Notes under the pieces: generated by a model | Databases searched by the model: none | Told to the model about the DNA's origin: nothing | Seen by the model: only the letters and a program-made list of their open reading frames with translations | Assembly (NCBI GenBank): GCA_964195995.1 | Contig: CAXMQS010000065.1 | Coordinates: forward strand, 1-20,410 | Origin: CAXMQS01 sp964195995 | GTDB taxonomy: Bacteria > Actinomycetota > Acidimicrobiia > Spongiisociales > JAOTWH01 | Reading direction: 5' to 3' | DNA: 20,410 bases | Translations under genes and position numbers: made by a program | Shown here: positions 6,367-15,030 of the stretch, piece after piece | Position numbering within the stretch: position 1 is the first letter of the stretch | How the letters are laid out: each line of letters opens with the position of its first letter

Positions 6367-8421
6367 TTGAGAGTGGCAGTGCGCAAGCTCTTCGCGTTCG
6401 CTCTCACTCTGTCGCTGGTGGCGGCAGCATGCTCGCGTGCAGACAGTTCTCCAACGGATGCAACGGCCGATCCAGTCGTGGTGTCCACCAACGCCGGCTC
6501 CGAAGGTCCGGCGGGAGAGCAGACGTCGTTCGCCGGCACCGACCCGGCACCCGAGTTCCCCGACGGCCTTGACTGGTTGAACACCGGGGGGCAGGCCCTC
6601 TCGATCGGAGACCTCAAAGGCAAGGTCGTTGTCCTCGACTTCTGGACCTACGGCTGCATCAACTGCATACACATAATCCCCGACCTCAAGCGACTCGAAG
6701 CCGAATACTCCGAGGAGCTGGTGGTGATCGGGGTGCATTCCGCCAAGTTCGCCAACGAGTCGGCAACGGACAACATCCGCCAGGTCATCCTGCGGTACGG
6801 CATCGAGCACCCCGTCGCCAACGACCTCGACTTCATCACCTGGCGGCAATGGGGGGCTCAAGCGTGGCCGACCGTCGCCCTGGTCGACCCGGCCGGGAAC
6901 GTCGTTGGGACGAGGTCGGGTGAGGGGGTGTACGCCGCACTGCAACCAGTGATCGACTCACTGGTGAAGGAGTTCGCAGCCGACATCGATAGCGAGCCTC
7001 TAGCGCTGCGCCTGGAGAGTGAGGGTCTTCCCCAAACCATCCTCAGCTTCCCGGGCAAGGTCACCGTGGCACCAGACGAGTCCGAGATCTTCGTCGCCGA
7101 CACCAACAACCACCGCATCGTCCGAGCCTCCCTTCCCGAGGGCGAGGTCACCGCGGTGTACGGCGACGGCACCGCCGGCTTCATCGAGGGCCCCGGTCTC
7201 GAAGCCAGGTTCGATCAACCGCAAGGAATGGCCCTCGATACCGCAAGCGACCTCTTGTACGTCGCAGACACCGGAAACCACGCCGTCAGGGTCATCGACC
7301 TCAACACCGGTGAGGTCACGACAGTTCTCGGCACCGGCGTCGTGGGTGAATACCCACCTACCGGGGGCCAAGCGCCTGATGTCACGATCCGCTCTCCTTG
7401 GGATGTGCTCCTCGATGGGTCCGACCTCTATGTCGCCATGGCAGGCAGCCACCAGATATGGAAGCTCGACCTGGCAGCCGGCGTCGCAGCACCGTTCGCC
7501 GGTAATGGCGGCGAGAGCGACAGGGATGGGGCTGCTGAAGAGGCACAGCTAGCGCAACCAAGTGGTCTCGCCATCGACGACGACGGCATCATCTACTTCG
7601 CTGATTCGGAGTCGAGCTCGATTCGGTCGACGGACACGGCTGGGGGCCGGGTCGATACTGTCGCCGGCGCCAAGGACGGGCTCTTCGCCTTCGGAGACGT
7701 CGACGGGTCAGGCACTGATGTTCGACTGCAGCACCCTCTTGGCGTCGCCTGGACGGGGGACACCCTCATCATCGCCGACACCTACAACTCCAAGCTCAAG
7801 GTGATCGATGTTGCCACCAAGAGCTCGACATCACTGCTCGGTGGCGACGCTGGGTTCGCGGACGGGGCGCAGGCGCTCTTCTACGAACCGGGGGGGCTCG
7901 ACTACGCGGGTGACACGCTGTACGTCGCCGACACCAACAACCACGTGATTCGGCTGGTCGACCTGGCAACGAACGAGGTATCGACCCTCATCCTCAAGGG
8001 CATCGAGCGTTTCACTCCCCCACCGGATCAAGCCGACTACCGAGGAACGATCGTCGAGTTGGGATCTGTCGATGTCGCCGCTGGTCCGGGCGAGATCGTC
8101 ATCGACATATCGCTGCCGCCCGACCACAAGATCAACAAGGACGCCCCGTCGTCGGTCGAGTGGATCGTCTCCGGCGGCGTCACCTCTTTCGACGAGATCA
8201 CCGTCGACCTAACCGGAACCTCGCTCCCCATCGTTGTTCCGGTTGAGTTCACCCAGGGCGAGGGCAGGGTCACTGCCGACCTCAGCCTGGTGTGGTGCGC
8301 AGACAATGCCGAGAGCCTGTGCTTTATCGAGCAACTGCGGATCGGCGTTGCAGTTACCGCGGGGACCAGCGGTCCGTCACAGCTCGTTATGCCATACGCG
8401 ATCGAGCTGCCAGAGATCTAG
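6367..8421 (+). CDS. Lipoprotein with thioredoxin-like domain, NHL repeats and C-terminal Cys-pair domain
   Basis: This 684-residue exported protein starts at TTG 6367; GTG 6373 or 6379 are equally possible. A lipoprotein signal ends in AAAC (Cys22). After a Ser/Thr/Pro-rich spacer, a TlpA/redoxin-like domain (about 60-210) carries FWTYGCINCIH with the CxxC pair C97/C100, then a cis-Pro-type segment AWPTVALVD. Residues about 225-560 form NHL beta-propeller repeats, recognisable as recurring VADTNNHRI, VADTGNHAV, IADTYNSKL and VADTNNHVI. The last 110 residues are a beta-rich domain with C644-x7-C652 (WCADNAESLC), reminiscent of the N-terminal domain of DsbD. The Trx-NHL-beta arrangement resembles NHLRC2-type proteins. 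It probably acts in the cell envelope in thiol redox exchange; the substrate is unknown. Confidence 0.85.
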   Translation: MRVAVRKLFAFALTLSLVAAACSRADSSPTDATADPVVVSTNAGSEGPAGEQTSFAGTDPAPEFPDGLDWLNTGGQALSIGDLKGKVVVLDFWTYGCINCIHIIPDLKRLEAEYSEELVVIGVHSAKFANESATDNIRQVILRYGIEHPVANDLDFITWRQWGAQAWPTVALVDPAGNVVGTRSGEGVYAALQPVIDSLVKEFAADIDSEPLALRLESEGLPQTILSFPGKVTVAPDESEIFVADTNNHRIVRASLPEGEVTAVYGDGTAGFIEGPGLEARFDQPQGMALDTASDLLYVADTGNHAVRVIDLNTGEVTTVLGTGVVGEYPPTGGQAPDVTIRSPWDVLLDGSDLYVAMAGSHQIWKLDLAAGVAAPFAGNGGESDRDGAAEEAQLAQPSGLAIDDDGIIYFADSESSSIRSTDTAGGRVDTVAGAKDGLFAFGDVDGSGTDVRLQHPLGVAWTGDTLIIADTYNSKLKVIDVATKSSTSLLGGDAGFADGAQALFYEPGGLDYAGDTLYVADTNNHVIRLVDLATNEVSTLILKGIERFTPPPDQADYRGTIVELGSVDVAAGPGEIVIDISLPPDHKINKDAPSSVEWIVSGGVTSFDEITVDLTGTSLPIVVPVEFTQGEGRVTADLSLVWCADNAESLCFIEQLRIGVAVTAGTSGPSQLVMPYAIELPEI

Positions 8422-8423
8422 GC

Positions 8424-8437
8424 GGCTCTAAGGAGCC
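8424..8437 (+). terminator. Small hairpin between convergent genes
   Basis: GGCTC-TAAG-GAGCC lies exactly where the plus-strand NHL gene (ends 8421) meets the minus-strand DUF3566 gene (ends 8428). It could act in both directions, but the stem is only 5 bp and there is no T-tract, so its role as a terminator is doubtful. Confidence 0.25.
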
Positions 8438-9009
8438 ACGCGGGTCTCCGCAGTCGGCAGATCCGAGTTGGGGGCTCGGTCGCCGACGGCTTCTTGCTCC
8501 GGAGAGGCCTCTGGCTGTGCGGTTGGCACCACCTTGGCCGGGGTGGGGGCGATAGCTGCCTTGGGTGGGGTCGCCGGTTGCTTGGCTGCTGGACGCTGTC
8601 GAGCCGGACGGCGAACCGGTCGCATAGCGCTCGAACCGCCGGGTGCCGTCATCGGTGCGATGACCTCCTCCAGGACCACAACCTCGACCCCGCCGACCGT
8701 GTCAGAGATCAGGTTGTAGAGCACCGAGCCGAGCGTGGCGAGACCCGTCATCAAGATGGCCCAGATCACGCTGAGGAACAACACCACCCGGAAGTACAGC
8801 TCGCCGTCAACCTCAAAGCTGAGAGTCAACGACTCAGCGAACTCGGTCAGGCGGTCGGGAATGCCCGCGTTGACGAAGACCGACCAGAAGATGATGGACC
8901 CGAGCACGAAAGCCAGCGCCATGATGGCGTTGAAGACGAAGCTGACTTTGAGGACGGTCCACGGATCTATCCGGCGGATGACCCTGCGGACTCGACGGAC
9001 TGGTGACAT
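8428..9009 (-). CDS. DUF3566 family membrane protein
   Basis: This 193-residue protein starts at ATG 9009, chosen because AGGAGA lies 8 nt upstream; an upstream in-frame start would add 15 residues without support. A basic N-terminus (RRVRRVIRRIDPWTVLKVS) leads into two transmembrane helices (about 23-47 and 74-98) separated by about 25 residues (IPDRLTEFAESLTLSFEVDG). Between helix 2 and the tail is the conserved NLISDTVGGVEVVVLEE. DUF3566 proteins sit next to gyrA in many actinobacteria, as in mycobacteria; function is not established. Here the Pro/Ala/Gln-rich disordered tail is C-terminal (about 120-193), whereas many family members carry such a region before the helices. It is the last gene of the minus-strand gyrase cluster, 59 bp after gyrA. 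Confidence 0.85.
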   Translation of the reverse strand: MSPVRRVRRVIRRIDPWTVLKVSFVFNAIMALAFVLGSIIFWSVFVNAGIPDRLTEFAESLTLSFEVDGELYFRVVLFLSVIWAILMTGLATLGSVLYNLISDTVGGVEVVVLEEVIAPMTAPGGSSAMRPVRRPARQRPAAKQPATPPKAAIAPTPAKVVPTAQPEASPEQEAVGDRAPNSDLPTAETRVAP

Positions 9010-9068
9010 GGGTCTGTCTCCTGGCGTAGCGGAAAGCTTACCGCTCGTCCCCAAAAGAGCTTGTCAGG

Positions 9069-11516
9069 TCATTCTTCATCGTCGTTCGGCACCAGAGCGA
9101 AGGAGGTGACCTCGGATCCCTTGGCCGGAGTCATGACTTTGACACCCGTGGCGTCTCGCTTCTGCTTGCTGATACTGTCGGCCTCGGTCCTGATGACAAC
9201 GCCGTCCGACGATGTCACGAAGATCTGGGTTCCCTTGGTGACGCCGCGAGCGGCAACGAGGTTGCCGCGACCAGGCGTCACCTTGATGGCCTTGACGCCG
9301 ACTCCAGAGCGTTTCTGCTTAGGGAAGTCCTTTATCGGGGTGCGCTTGCCGTAGCCCTTGCTGGTGATCATCAGCGCCATCTCACCTTCCTCCGAGGTAG
9401 CGGCGGCGACGACCTCATCACCCTTGCGCAGCTTGATGCCATGAACGCCCATCGTGTCTCGCCCGGTAGGCCGGATATCGGTCTCGGCGAAACGGATCCC
9501 TTGTCCGTTCTTGGTGAACATCAACAAGTCGTTCTTGCCATTGGTCAGCCTGACCGCCACCACCTCATCGCCTTTGTCCAGCTTGATGGCGATGAGGGCG
9601 GCGTTGCGGCTGTCGTACTCGGAGAACTTCGTCTTCTTTATCTGGCCGCTCTTCGTGGCAATAGCGAGGAAGCGGTACGACTCGTAGTCGCGAGTGTCAA
9701 CAACGGCCTCTATCCGCTCGTCTGGTTGTAGAGGCAACACGGAGTGGATCATCGAGCCCTTGGCGGTGCGGGCCCTCTTGGGGATCTCATGGGCCTTAAC
9801 CCGGTACACCTTGCCGAGGTTGGAGAAGAACAGCAGGTAAGCATGGGCGGTGGTGTGGATGGACCTGGTGACGACGTCGTCTTCTGACAGGTTGGCGGCG
9901 ATGACCCCCCTACCTCCCCGACCTTGTCGCTTGTACGTGCTGGCGGCCACCGATTTGACGTAGCCGCTGGCTGTCAGGGAGATCACGAGCTCCTCGTCGG
10001 CGATGAGATCCTCGAGCGACATGTCCCCTTCATCCGGGATGATGCGGCTGCGACGCGGGTTGGCGAACTTCTCCCTGATCTCCATCAGCTCGTCTGCGAT
10101 GAGGGCGCGGCGCTTCTGGGGGCTCTTTAGGAGCCCCTTGAGGAACTTGATGGTCTTGGAGAGCTCCGCGCTCTCGTCGCGCAGCTTGCTGGTCTCGAGG
10201 GCAGTCAATCGTCGTAGGGGCATGTCGAGAATGTGACCAGCCTGAATGTCGGAGAGCTTGAACTTCTTCATCAAGGCCGTCTTGGCGGCATCGGCATCCT
10301 TGGACTCCCGGATGGTCTTCACTACCGCGTCGATGTTGTCGAGGGCAATGAGCAGGCCATCGACGATGTGAGCTCGGGCCTCCGCCTTCTCGAGGCGATG
10401 CTGTGTTCGCCTCTCGATGACTTCCATCTGATGGTCGATGTAGTAACCGACCATCTCGGCGATGTTGAGAGTGCGCGGCACGCCGTCGACGAGGGCCACC
10501 ATGTTGACGCCGAAGCTCTCCTGGAGCTGGGTGAGCTTGTAGAGCTGGTTTTCGACGACCCTGGCCACCGCGTCGCGCTTCAGCTCGATAACGATACGGG
10601 TGCCATTGCGATCGGACTCGTCACGAAGGTCGGATATGCCGGTGATCTTCTTCTCGCGGACGGCGGTGGCGATCTTCTCCATGATGCGGTCGCGAGAGAC
10701 CTGGTAGGGGATCTCTGTGACGACGATGCCGGTGCGGTTCTTGCCGACCTCCTCCACGTCGGTGACCGCTCGCATCTTGATAGACCCACGACCGGTGAGG
10801 CAGGCGTCGCGGATGCCGGCGTTGCCGATGATGTACGCCCCCGTCGGGAAGTCGGGCCCCTTGATGAACTGCATGAGGTCCTCAGCCGTGGCGTCGGGGT
10901 TGTCCAACGTGTGGAGAACAGCGTCGACGACTTCGCCGAGGTTGTGCGGAGGGATGTTGGTGGCCATGCCGACCGCGATGCCCGTCGAACCGTTGACAAG
11001 CAGATTCGGGAAACGGGCGGGTAGCACGACCGGCTCCTGGCGCTCGCCTGAATAGTTGTCTACGAAATCGACGGTGCCCTCGTCGATGCTCTCCAGCAGC
11101 TTCATCGCCGACGCGGTGAGTCGGCACTCGGTGTAGCGCATGGCCGCTGGAGGGTCGTCGACGGTCCCGAAGTTGCCTTGGGGGTCGATGAGCGGCTCCC
11201 TGGAGGCGAAGTCCTGTCCCAACCTGACCAATGCGTCGTAGATGGCGTCGTTCGAGTGAGGGTGGAACCAACCCATGACATCGCCGATCACGCGAGCCGA
11301 CTTGCGATACGGCGTTCCTGGGCGGATCCCCGAATCTCCCATCGAGAAGAGGATCCTGCGGTGCACCGGCTTGAGTCCGTCGCGAACATCGGGGAGGGCC
11401 CGGGAAACGATGACCGACATGGCGTACTCGAGGAACGAGTCCTGCATCTCCCGCTCGATGGCGATGCGCTGTATGCGGCCGTCCGGCGGACCTGCTGTCT
11501 GCTTCTTCGTTGCCAA
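9069..11516 (-). CDS. gyrA: DNA gyrase subunit A
   Basis: This is the breakage-reunion subunit of DNA gyrase, 815 residues, full length. TTG 11516 has AGGAG overlapping the gyrB stop, 8 nt between the genes. Visible are the winged-helix start (IEREMQDSFLEYAMSVIVSRALPDVRDGLKPV, in part), the catalytic Tyr128 in AAMRYTECRL, the NGSTGIAVGMATNIPPHN loop, a coiled-coil region around 340-480, and the C-terminal DNA-wrapping domain with a GyrA-box-like QGRGGRG at 531-537, which favours gyrase over topoisomerase IV. The quinolone region is divergent: where E. coli has KYHPHGDSAVYD, this protein has WFHPHSNDAIYD (residues 83-94). The end is acidic (NDDEE). It is cotranscribed with gyrB. Confidence 0.96.
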   Translation of the reverse strand: MATKKQTAGPPDGRIQRIAIEREMQDSFLEYAMSVIVSRALPDVRDGLKPVHRRILFSMGDSGIRPGTPYRKSARVIGDVMGWFHPHSNDAIYDALVRLGQDFASREPLIDPQGNFGTVDDPPAAMRYTECRLTASAMKLLESIDEGTVDFVDNYSGERQEPVVLPARFPNLLVNGSTGIAVGMATNIPPHNLGEVVDAVLHTLDNPDATAEDLMQFIKGPDFPTGAYIIGNAGIRDACLTGRGSIKMRAVTDVEEVGKNRTGIVVTEIPYQVSRDRIMEKIATAVREKKITGISDLRDESDRNGTRIVIELKRDAVARVVENQLYKLTQLQESFGVNMVALVDGVPRTLNIAEMVGYYIDHQMEVIERRTQHRLEKAEARAHIVDGLLIALDNIDAVVKTIRESKDADAAKTALMKKFKLSDIQAGHILDMPLRRLTALETSKLRDESAELSKTIKFLKGLLKSPQKRRALIADELMEIREKFANPRRSRIIPDEGDMSLEDLIADEELVISLTASGYVKSVAASTYKRQGRGGRGVIAANLSEDDVVTRSIHTTAHAYLLFFSNLGKVYRVKAHEIPKRARTAKGSMIHSVLPLQPDERIEAVVDTRDYESYRFLAIATKSGQIKKTKFSEYDSRNAALIAIKLDKGDEVVAVRLTNGKNDLLMFTKNGQGIRFAETDIRPTGRDTMGVHGIKLRKGDEVVAAATSEEGEMALMITSKGYGKRTPIKDFPKQKRSGVGVKAIKVTPGRGNLVAARGVTKGTQIFVTSSDGVVIRTEADSISKQKRDATGVKVMTPAKGSEVTSFALVPNDDEE

Positions 11517-11524
11517 CTCTGCTC

Positions 11525-13444
11525 CTAGATGTCGAGGAAGCGAACGTCTTTGGCGTTCTGCTGGATGAACTTGCGGCGGGACTCGACATCGTCGCCCATG
11601 AGCGTCGAGAAGATCTCTTCAGCGATGGCCGAGTCATCGAGCTCAACCTTCAATAGCGAGCGGACCTCGGGATCCATCGTGGTCTCCCACAGCTGGTCGG
11701 CATTCATCTCGCCAAGGCCCTTGTAGCGCTGTACCCCCGGGTTGGCGGACTTCAGGGCCTTCTTCGCTCGCTCTAACTCGGCGTCGGAGTACAGGTATTG
11801 CACTTGCTTACCGCTCTTGAGCTGAAACAAAGGAGGCTGGGCCACATACAGGTACCCGGCCTCGATGAGCGGTCGCATGTGGCGATAGAAGAACGTCATG
11901 AGCAGCGTGCGGATATGAGCACCGTCGACATCGGCGTCGGTGAGGATGACGACCTTGTGGTACCGAGCCTTGCCGATATCGAACTCCTCGCCGATGCTGG
12001 TGCCGATGGCGGTGATGAGTGCCTGGATCTCGGTGTTCTGGAGAACCCTGGTCAGGCGGTTCTTTTCGACGTTGATGATCTTGCCGCGAATCGGGAGGAT
12101 CGCCTGGTACTCGCTATTGCGGGCTTGCTTGGCAGAGCCTCCTGCCGAATCTCCCTCGACGATGAAGATCTCACTCTCTGCGGGATCCCGCGACGAGCAA
12201 TCGGCCAGCTTGCCGGGAAGCCCGCTTGACTCGAGGAGGCTCTTGCGGCGAGTTAGGTCACGAGCGGCACGAGCGGCCAGGCGAGCTCGGGCCGCAGTGG
12301 CGCATTTGTCGACGATGCGTCTGGCGTCGCCGGGATGCTTCTCGAGCCACTCAGGAAGCCGTTTGTTGAGGACTCGCTCGACATAGGAGCGGATCTCCGT
12401 GTTGCCGAGCTTCGTCTTCGTCTGTCCCTCGAACTGTGGGTGCCGAACTTTGACTGAGACAACTGCGGTGATGCCTTCGCGTACATCCTCGCCGATGAGG
12501 TTGTCGTCCTTCTCCTTGAGGATTGCCCGATTCCGAGCGAAGTCGTTGAGCGCACGAGTCAGTGCCTTACGAAAGCCTTCCTCGTGGGTACCGCCCTCGT
12601 GAGTATTGATGTTGTTGGCGAAGCTGAGGACCGACTCGGTGTAGCTACCGGTCCACTGCAAGGCCACCTCTATCTCGGCATCATCGCTCGCATCCTCGAA
12701 GTAGACGATCTGCTTGTGAAGGGGGTCGCGGCTCGAGTTGAGGTGCTTCACGAAGTCGATAAGGCCGCCCTTGTACTGGAAGACCTCTTCGGCGGGTTTC
12801 TTGCCCCTGGCGTCGGTCAGGGTGATCTTCAGACCCTTCGTGAGGAAGGCCAGCTCCCGCAACCGTGCTGCAACGGTCGGGAGGTGATAGTCGGTCTCCT
12901 CGAAGATCTCTTCATCCGCCCAGTAGGTGACCGTCGTTCCGGTCCGCTTCACCGCCTTGCCCTTCTTCACGGCCGCCAGCGGCTTGCCGCGCTCGAACGA
13001 TTGAGTCCACTCGGCGCCGTCTCGAACGATCCTGACATCCAAGCGGCTGGCGAGCGCGTTGACTACAGAGACGCCGACGCCATGGAGGCCACCCGAGACG
13101 GTGTAGGCACCGGCTTCGAACTTGCCGCCGGCGTGCAGGGTGGTCAACACAGTCGTGAGGGCCGACTGCTTCGTCTTGGCGTGCCTACCAACAGGGATGC
13201 CGCGGCCGTTGTCGGTCACCGTTACCGAACCGTCCTTGGCGAGAAGGACATCGATCTTGTCGCAGAAGCCGGCCATGGCCTCATCGACCGAGTTGTCTAC
13301 GACCTCCCAGATGAGGTGATGCAGACCCTGAGGACCTGTCGTGCCGATGTACATCGCCGGTCGCTTGCGCACCGCTTCGAGGCCTTCGAGAACCTTGATG
13401 TCCTTGGCTTCGTAAGACACTGAAGCACTCTTCGCTTTAGCCAC
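11525..13444 (-). CDS. gyrB: DNA gyrase subunit B
   Basis: This is the ATPase subunit of gyrase, 639 residues from GTG 13444. That start has GAGGAG just upstream and gives the usual length; the frame remains open to 13546 but the extension is unlike GyrB. The GHKL ATPase domain shows WEVVDNSVDEA with the catalytic Glu, TDNGRGIP, and the lid GGLHGVGVSVVNA. The TOPRIM domain shows FIVEGDSAGGSAKQ and LTDADVDGAHIRTLL with the metal-binding acidic residues. The C-terminus has YKGLGEMNADQLWETTMDP and ends FLDI, both standard. No large insertion is present. It is the first gene of gyrB-gyrA. Confidence 0.97.
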   Translation of the reverse strand: MAKAKSASVSYEAKDIKVLEGLEAVRKRPAMYIGTTGPQGLHHLIWEVVDNSVDEAMAGFCDKIDVLLAKDGSVTVTDNGRGIPVGRHAKTKQSALTTVLTTLHAGGKFEAGAYTVSGGLHGVGVSVVNALASRLDVRIVRDGAEWTQSFERGKPLAAVKKGKAVKRTGTTVTYWADEEIFEETDYHLPTVAARLRELAFLTKGLKITLTDARGKKPAEEVFQYKGGLIDFVKHLNSSRDPLHKQIVYFEDASDDAEIEVALQWTGSYTESVLSFANNINTHEGGTHEEGFRKALTRALNDFARNRAILKEKDDNLIGEDVREGITAVVSVKVRHPQFEGQTKTKLGNTEIRSYVERVLNKRLPEWLEKHPGDARRIVDKCATAARARLAARAARDLTRRKSLLESSGLPGKLADCSSRDPAESEIFIVEGDSAGGSAKQARNSEYQAILPIRGKIINVEKNRLTRVLQNTEIQALITAIGTSIGEEFDIGKARYHKVVILTDADVDGAHIRTLLMTFFYRHMRPLIEAGYLYVAQPPLFQLKSGKQVQYLYSDAELERAKKALKSANPGVQRYKGLGEMNADQLWETTMDPEVRSLLKVELDDSAIAEEIFSTLMGDDVESRRKFIQQNAKDVRFLDI

Positions 13445-13500
13445 AGGGCTCCTCAATCGGCTCGCGGGCGACCGCAGGTTGGGGCAGTAACAGTGGTGTA

Positions 13501-13506
13501 AGTATA
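13501..13506 (-). promoter_or_regulatory. Candidate -10 (TATACT) of the gyrB-gyrA promoter
   Basis: TATACT on the minus strand lies 57 bp before GTG 13444, within the 180-bp dciA-gyrB gap. No -35 consensus is found at the correct distance, so an activator or a relaxed sigma contact would be needed. Confidence 0.5.
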
Positions 13507-13534
13507 CCGCCTCGAGAGGTGGACTCGGGAGCTT

Positions 13535-13543
13535 TGTGGATAA
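13535..13543 (-). promoter_or_regulatory. Perfect DnaA box upstream of gyrB
   Basis: The minus strand reads TTATCCACA, a 9/9 match to the DnaA consensus, flanked by an inverted TTTGT/ACAAA. It lies about 30 bp upstream of the -10 hexamer at 13501. A weaker box, CTATCCACA (8/9), is at 13644-13652 on the plus strand, inside the 3' end of dciA. Confidence 0.7.
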
Positions 13544-13624
13544 CAAAACCCCAGGTCAGAGGCCATTTCTGGAGCATTTTCCCCACTCTCGACGCGGGCC
13601 GGAATTGGCCCATCTTGGGTGGTT

Positions 13625-13933
13625 TCACGACCGCTCCCGGTGTCTATCCACAGTTATCCTTACGGTCGATATCAGACCGGATCCGAGGGTCTGGGTCAGA
13701 TGGGAAACCAACTGAGCCTCCTGATATCGCAACAGAGAGGCGGTGGCGCCGTCGGCTACTTCGACCTCCAGAACGCCATCACGAAGGGCAAGCGGGGTCG
13801 CTCGCTCGGCCCATGGGGCTGGTGCGAGCTCATCCCAACGCTCCAGAAGCGCCATCGAGCTCTCTGGTTTGGCGACGCCGAGACCGGACAACAGGTTGGC
13901 GAGCAGATCGCCGAGTGGCGTCGGCTCGGTCAC
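13625..13933 (-). CDS. dciA: DciA-like protein (DUF721)
   Basis: This 102-residue protein has the DUF721 pattern: LGDLLANLLSGLG at the N-terminus, a central W-x-x-L-A-P helix (RWDELAPAPWAERA), and the compact beta strands DGVLEVEVADGATASLLRYQ (KH-like fold, about residues 45-75). DciA is the ancestral bacterial loader or operator of the replicative helicase DnaB in lineages without DnaC or DnaI. Its position between recF and gyrB is typical of actinobacteria. The GTG start overlaps the recF stop (GTGA, 13930-13933). The length is at the short end of the family, without the long N-terminal extension seen in mycobacteria. Confidence 0.85.
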   Translation of the reverse strand: MTEPTPLGDLLANLLSGLGVAKPESSMALLERWDELAPAPWAERATPLALRDGVLEVEVADGATASLLRYQEAQLVSHLTQTLGSGLISTVRITVDRHRERS

Positions 13934-15024
13934 TTCGCCGTCCCGTCCGCCACTGTCCAGGTGTGACCTTCGACGGGTAGGTCCTGGGGTCGGGCTGTCG
14001 TGATCATGGTCTGCGCGTTGGGAAGGTTCTCGACGACACTGCGAGCCCGCGACGGATCGAGCTCGGAGAACACGTCATCGAGGAGTACGAGGGGCGGGTC
14101 GGGGCGTCGCGAGGCAACGAGGTCGAATGATGCCAGACGCATCGCCAGGGCGAGCGTCCGTTGCTCTCCCTGTGAGGCGTGCGTGCGGGCGTCGAGACCG
14201 GAAAGCGTCAGCCCTGGGTCGTCTCGATGTGGTCCGATGGTTGTCATCTTGCGATCCATGTCGAGGCTCCTGGCTGCCTCCAGGAGGTCTCGATAGCGCT
14301 GCTCAGTGTCGTCCGGAGCTTCCAGGTCGACCACCTCCCCCAGCCGTCCGGCGCTGTAAACCCAGGCAATGTCATCGTTCCCACCGATCTCACCGTAGAA
14401 GGCGGCTATGACAGGTTGGGCATCCCTGGCGATGTGGAGCCTGGCCTCCAGAACGGCTTTACCTGAAGCGGCTATCTGAGCTTCCCACACCCCAAGGTCC
14501 TCAGCAGGCGCCTGGCGACCCAGGTCGCGCAGCAGCGCGTTGCGCTGTTTCAATGCCTTGGCAAGATCGGCCTGCGCTCCCGCCGCCACAGGCGACAGAG
14601 TCGCCGCCAGATCATCGAGAAAGTCACGGCGGTTGCCCGGTCCACCTTTGAGGAGTCCAACGTCGTCTGGAAGGAATGTGATGACAGGGACCTCAGATGC
14701 GAGGTCGGAGAACTTCTTGGGCTGCTTGCCGTTCCACCTCACCTTGCGGCGTCCCGTCTCCGGGATCTCGACCTCAACCAGATGGCTTCCCGCATGAGCG
14801 GTGAACTCGCCGCGAACAACGGCGCTGTCGCTGCCCAAGCGGATCAACGCTCTGTCCGGAGCCCCGCGGAATGACTTCAGGCGGGACAGATAGGCCGCGG
14901 CCTCGACGATGTTCGTCTTTCCTTGGCCGTTGTCGCCGACGAAGATGTTGTTCCCAGGGTCAAGGTCGAGGTGCAGCGCGTCGTACGACCGGAACCCGCT
15001 CACGTCGAGCCAGTCGAGTCGCAT
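13930..15024 (-). CDS. recF: DNA replication and repair protein RecF
   Basis: This SMC-like ATPase loads RecA at gapped DNA with RecO and RecR; 364 residues, normal length. It shows the N-terminal LDVSGFRSYDALHLDL, Walker A GDNGQGKT (30-37), the signature SQGEQR (284-289), Walker B LVLLDD (312-317) followed by VFSELD, and a final strand with TTARPQDL. The ATG start lies 6 bp after the dnaN stop, and the gene overlaps dciA by 4 bp, so dnaN-recF-dciA are probably cotranscribed. Confidence 0.96.
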   Translation of the reverse strand: MRLDWLDVSGFRSYDALHLDLDPGNNIFVGDNGQGKTNIVEAAAYLSRLKSFRGAPDRALIRLGSDSAVVRGEFTAHAGSHLVEVEIPETGRRKVRWNGKQPKKFSDLASEVPVITFLPDDVGLLKGGPGNRRDFLDDLAATLSPVAAGAQADLAKALKQRNALLRDLGRQAPAEDLGVWEAQIAASGKAVLEARLHIARDAQPVIAAFYGEIGGNDDIAWVYSAGRLGEVVDLEAPDDTEQRYRDLLEAARSLDMDRKMTTIGPHRDDPGLTLSGLDARTHASQGEQRTLALAMRLASFDLVASRRPDPPLVLLDDVFSELDPSRARSVVENLPNAQTMITTARPQDLPVEGHTWTVADGTAK

Positions 15025-15030
15025 CGCCGA

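Noticed and set aside
10233..11024. 263-residue plus-strand frame
   Set aside because: Antisense to gyrA over its whole length; no ribosome site or family motif, a product of GC-rich codon bias.
12584..13423. 279-residue plus-strand frame
   Set aside because: Antisense to gyrB; same reason.
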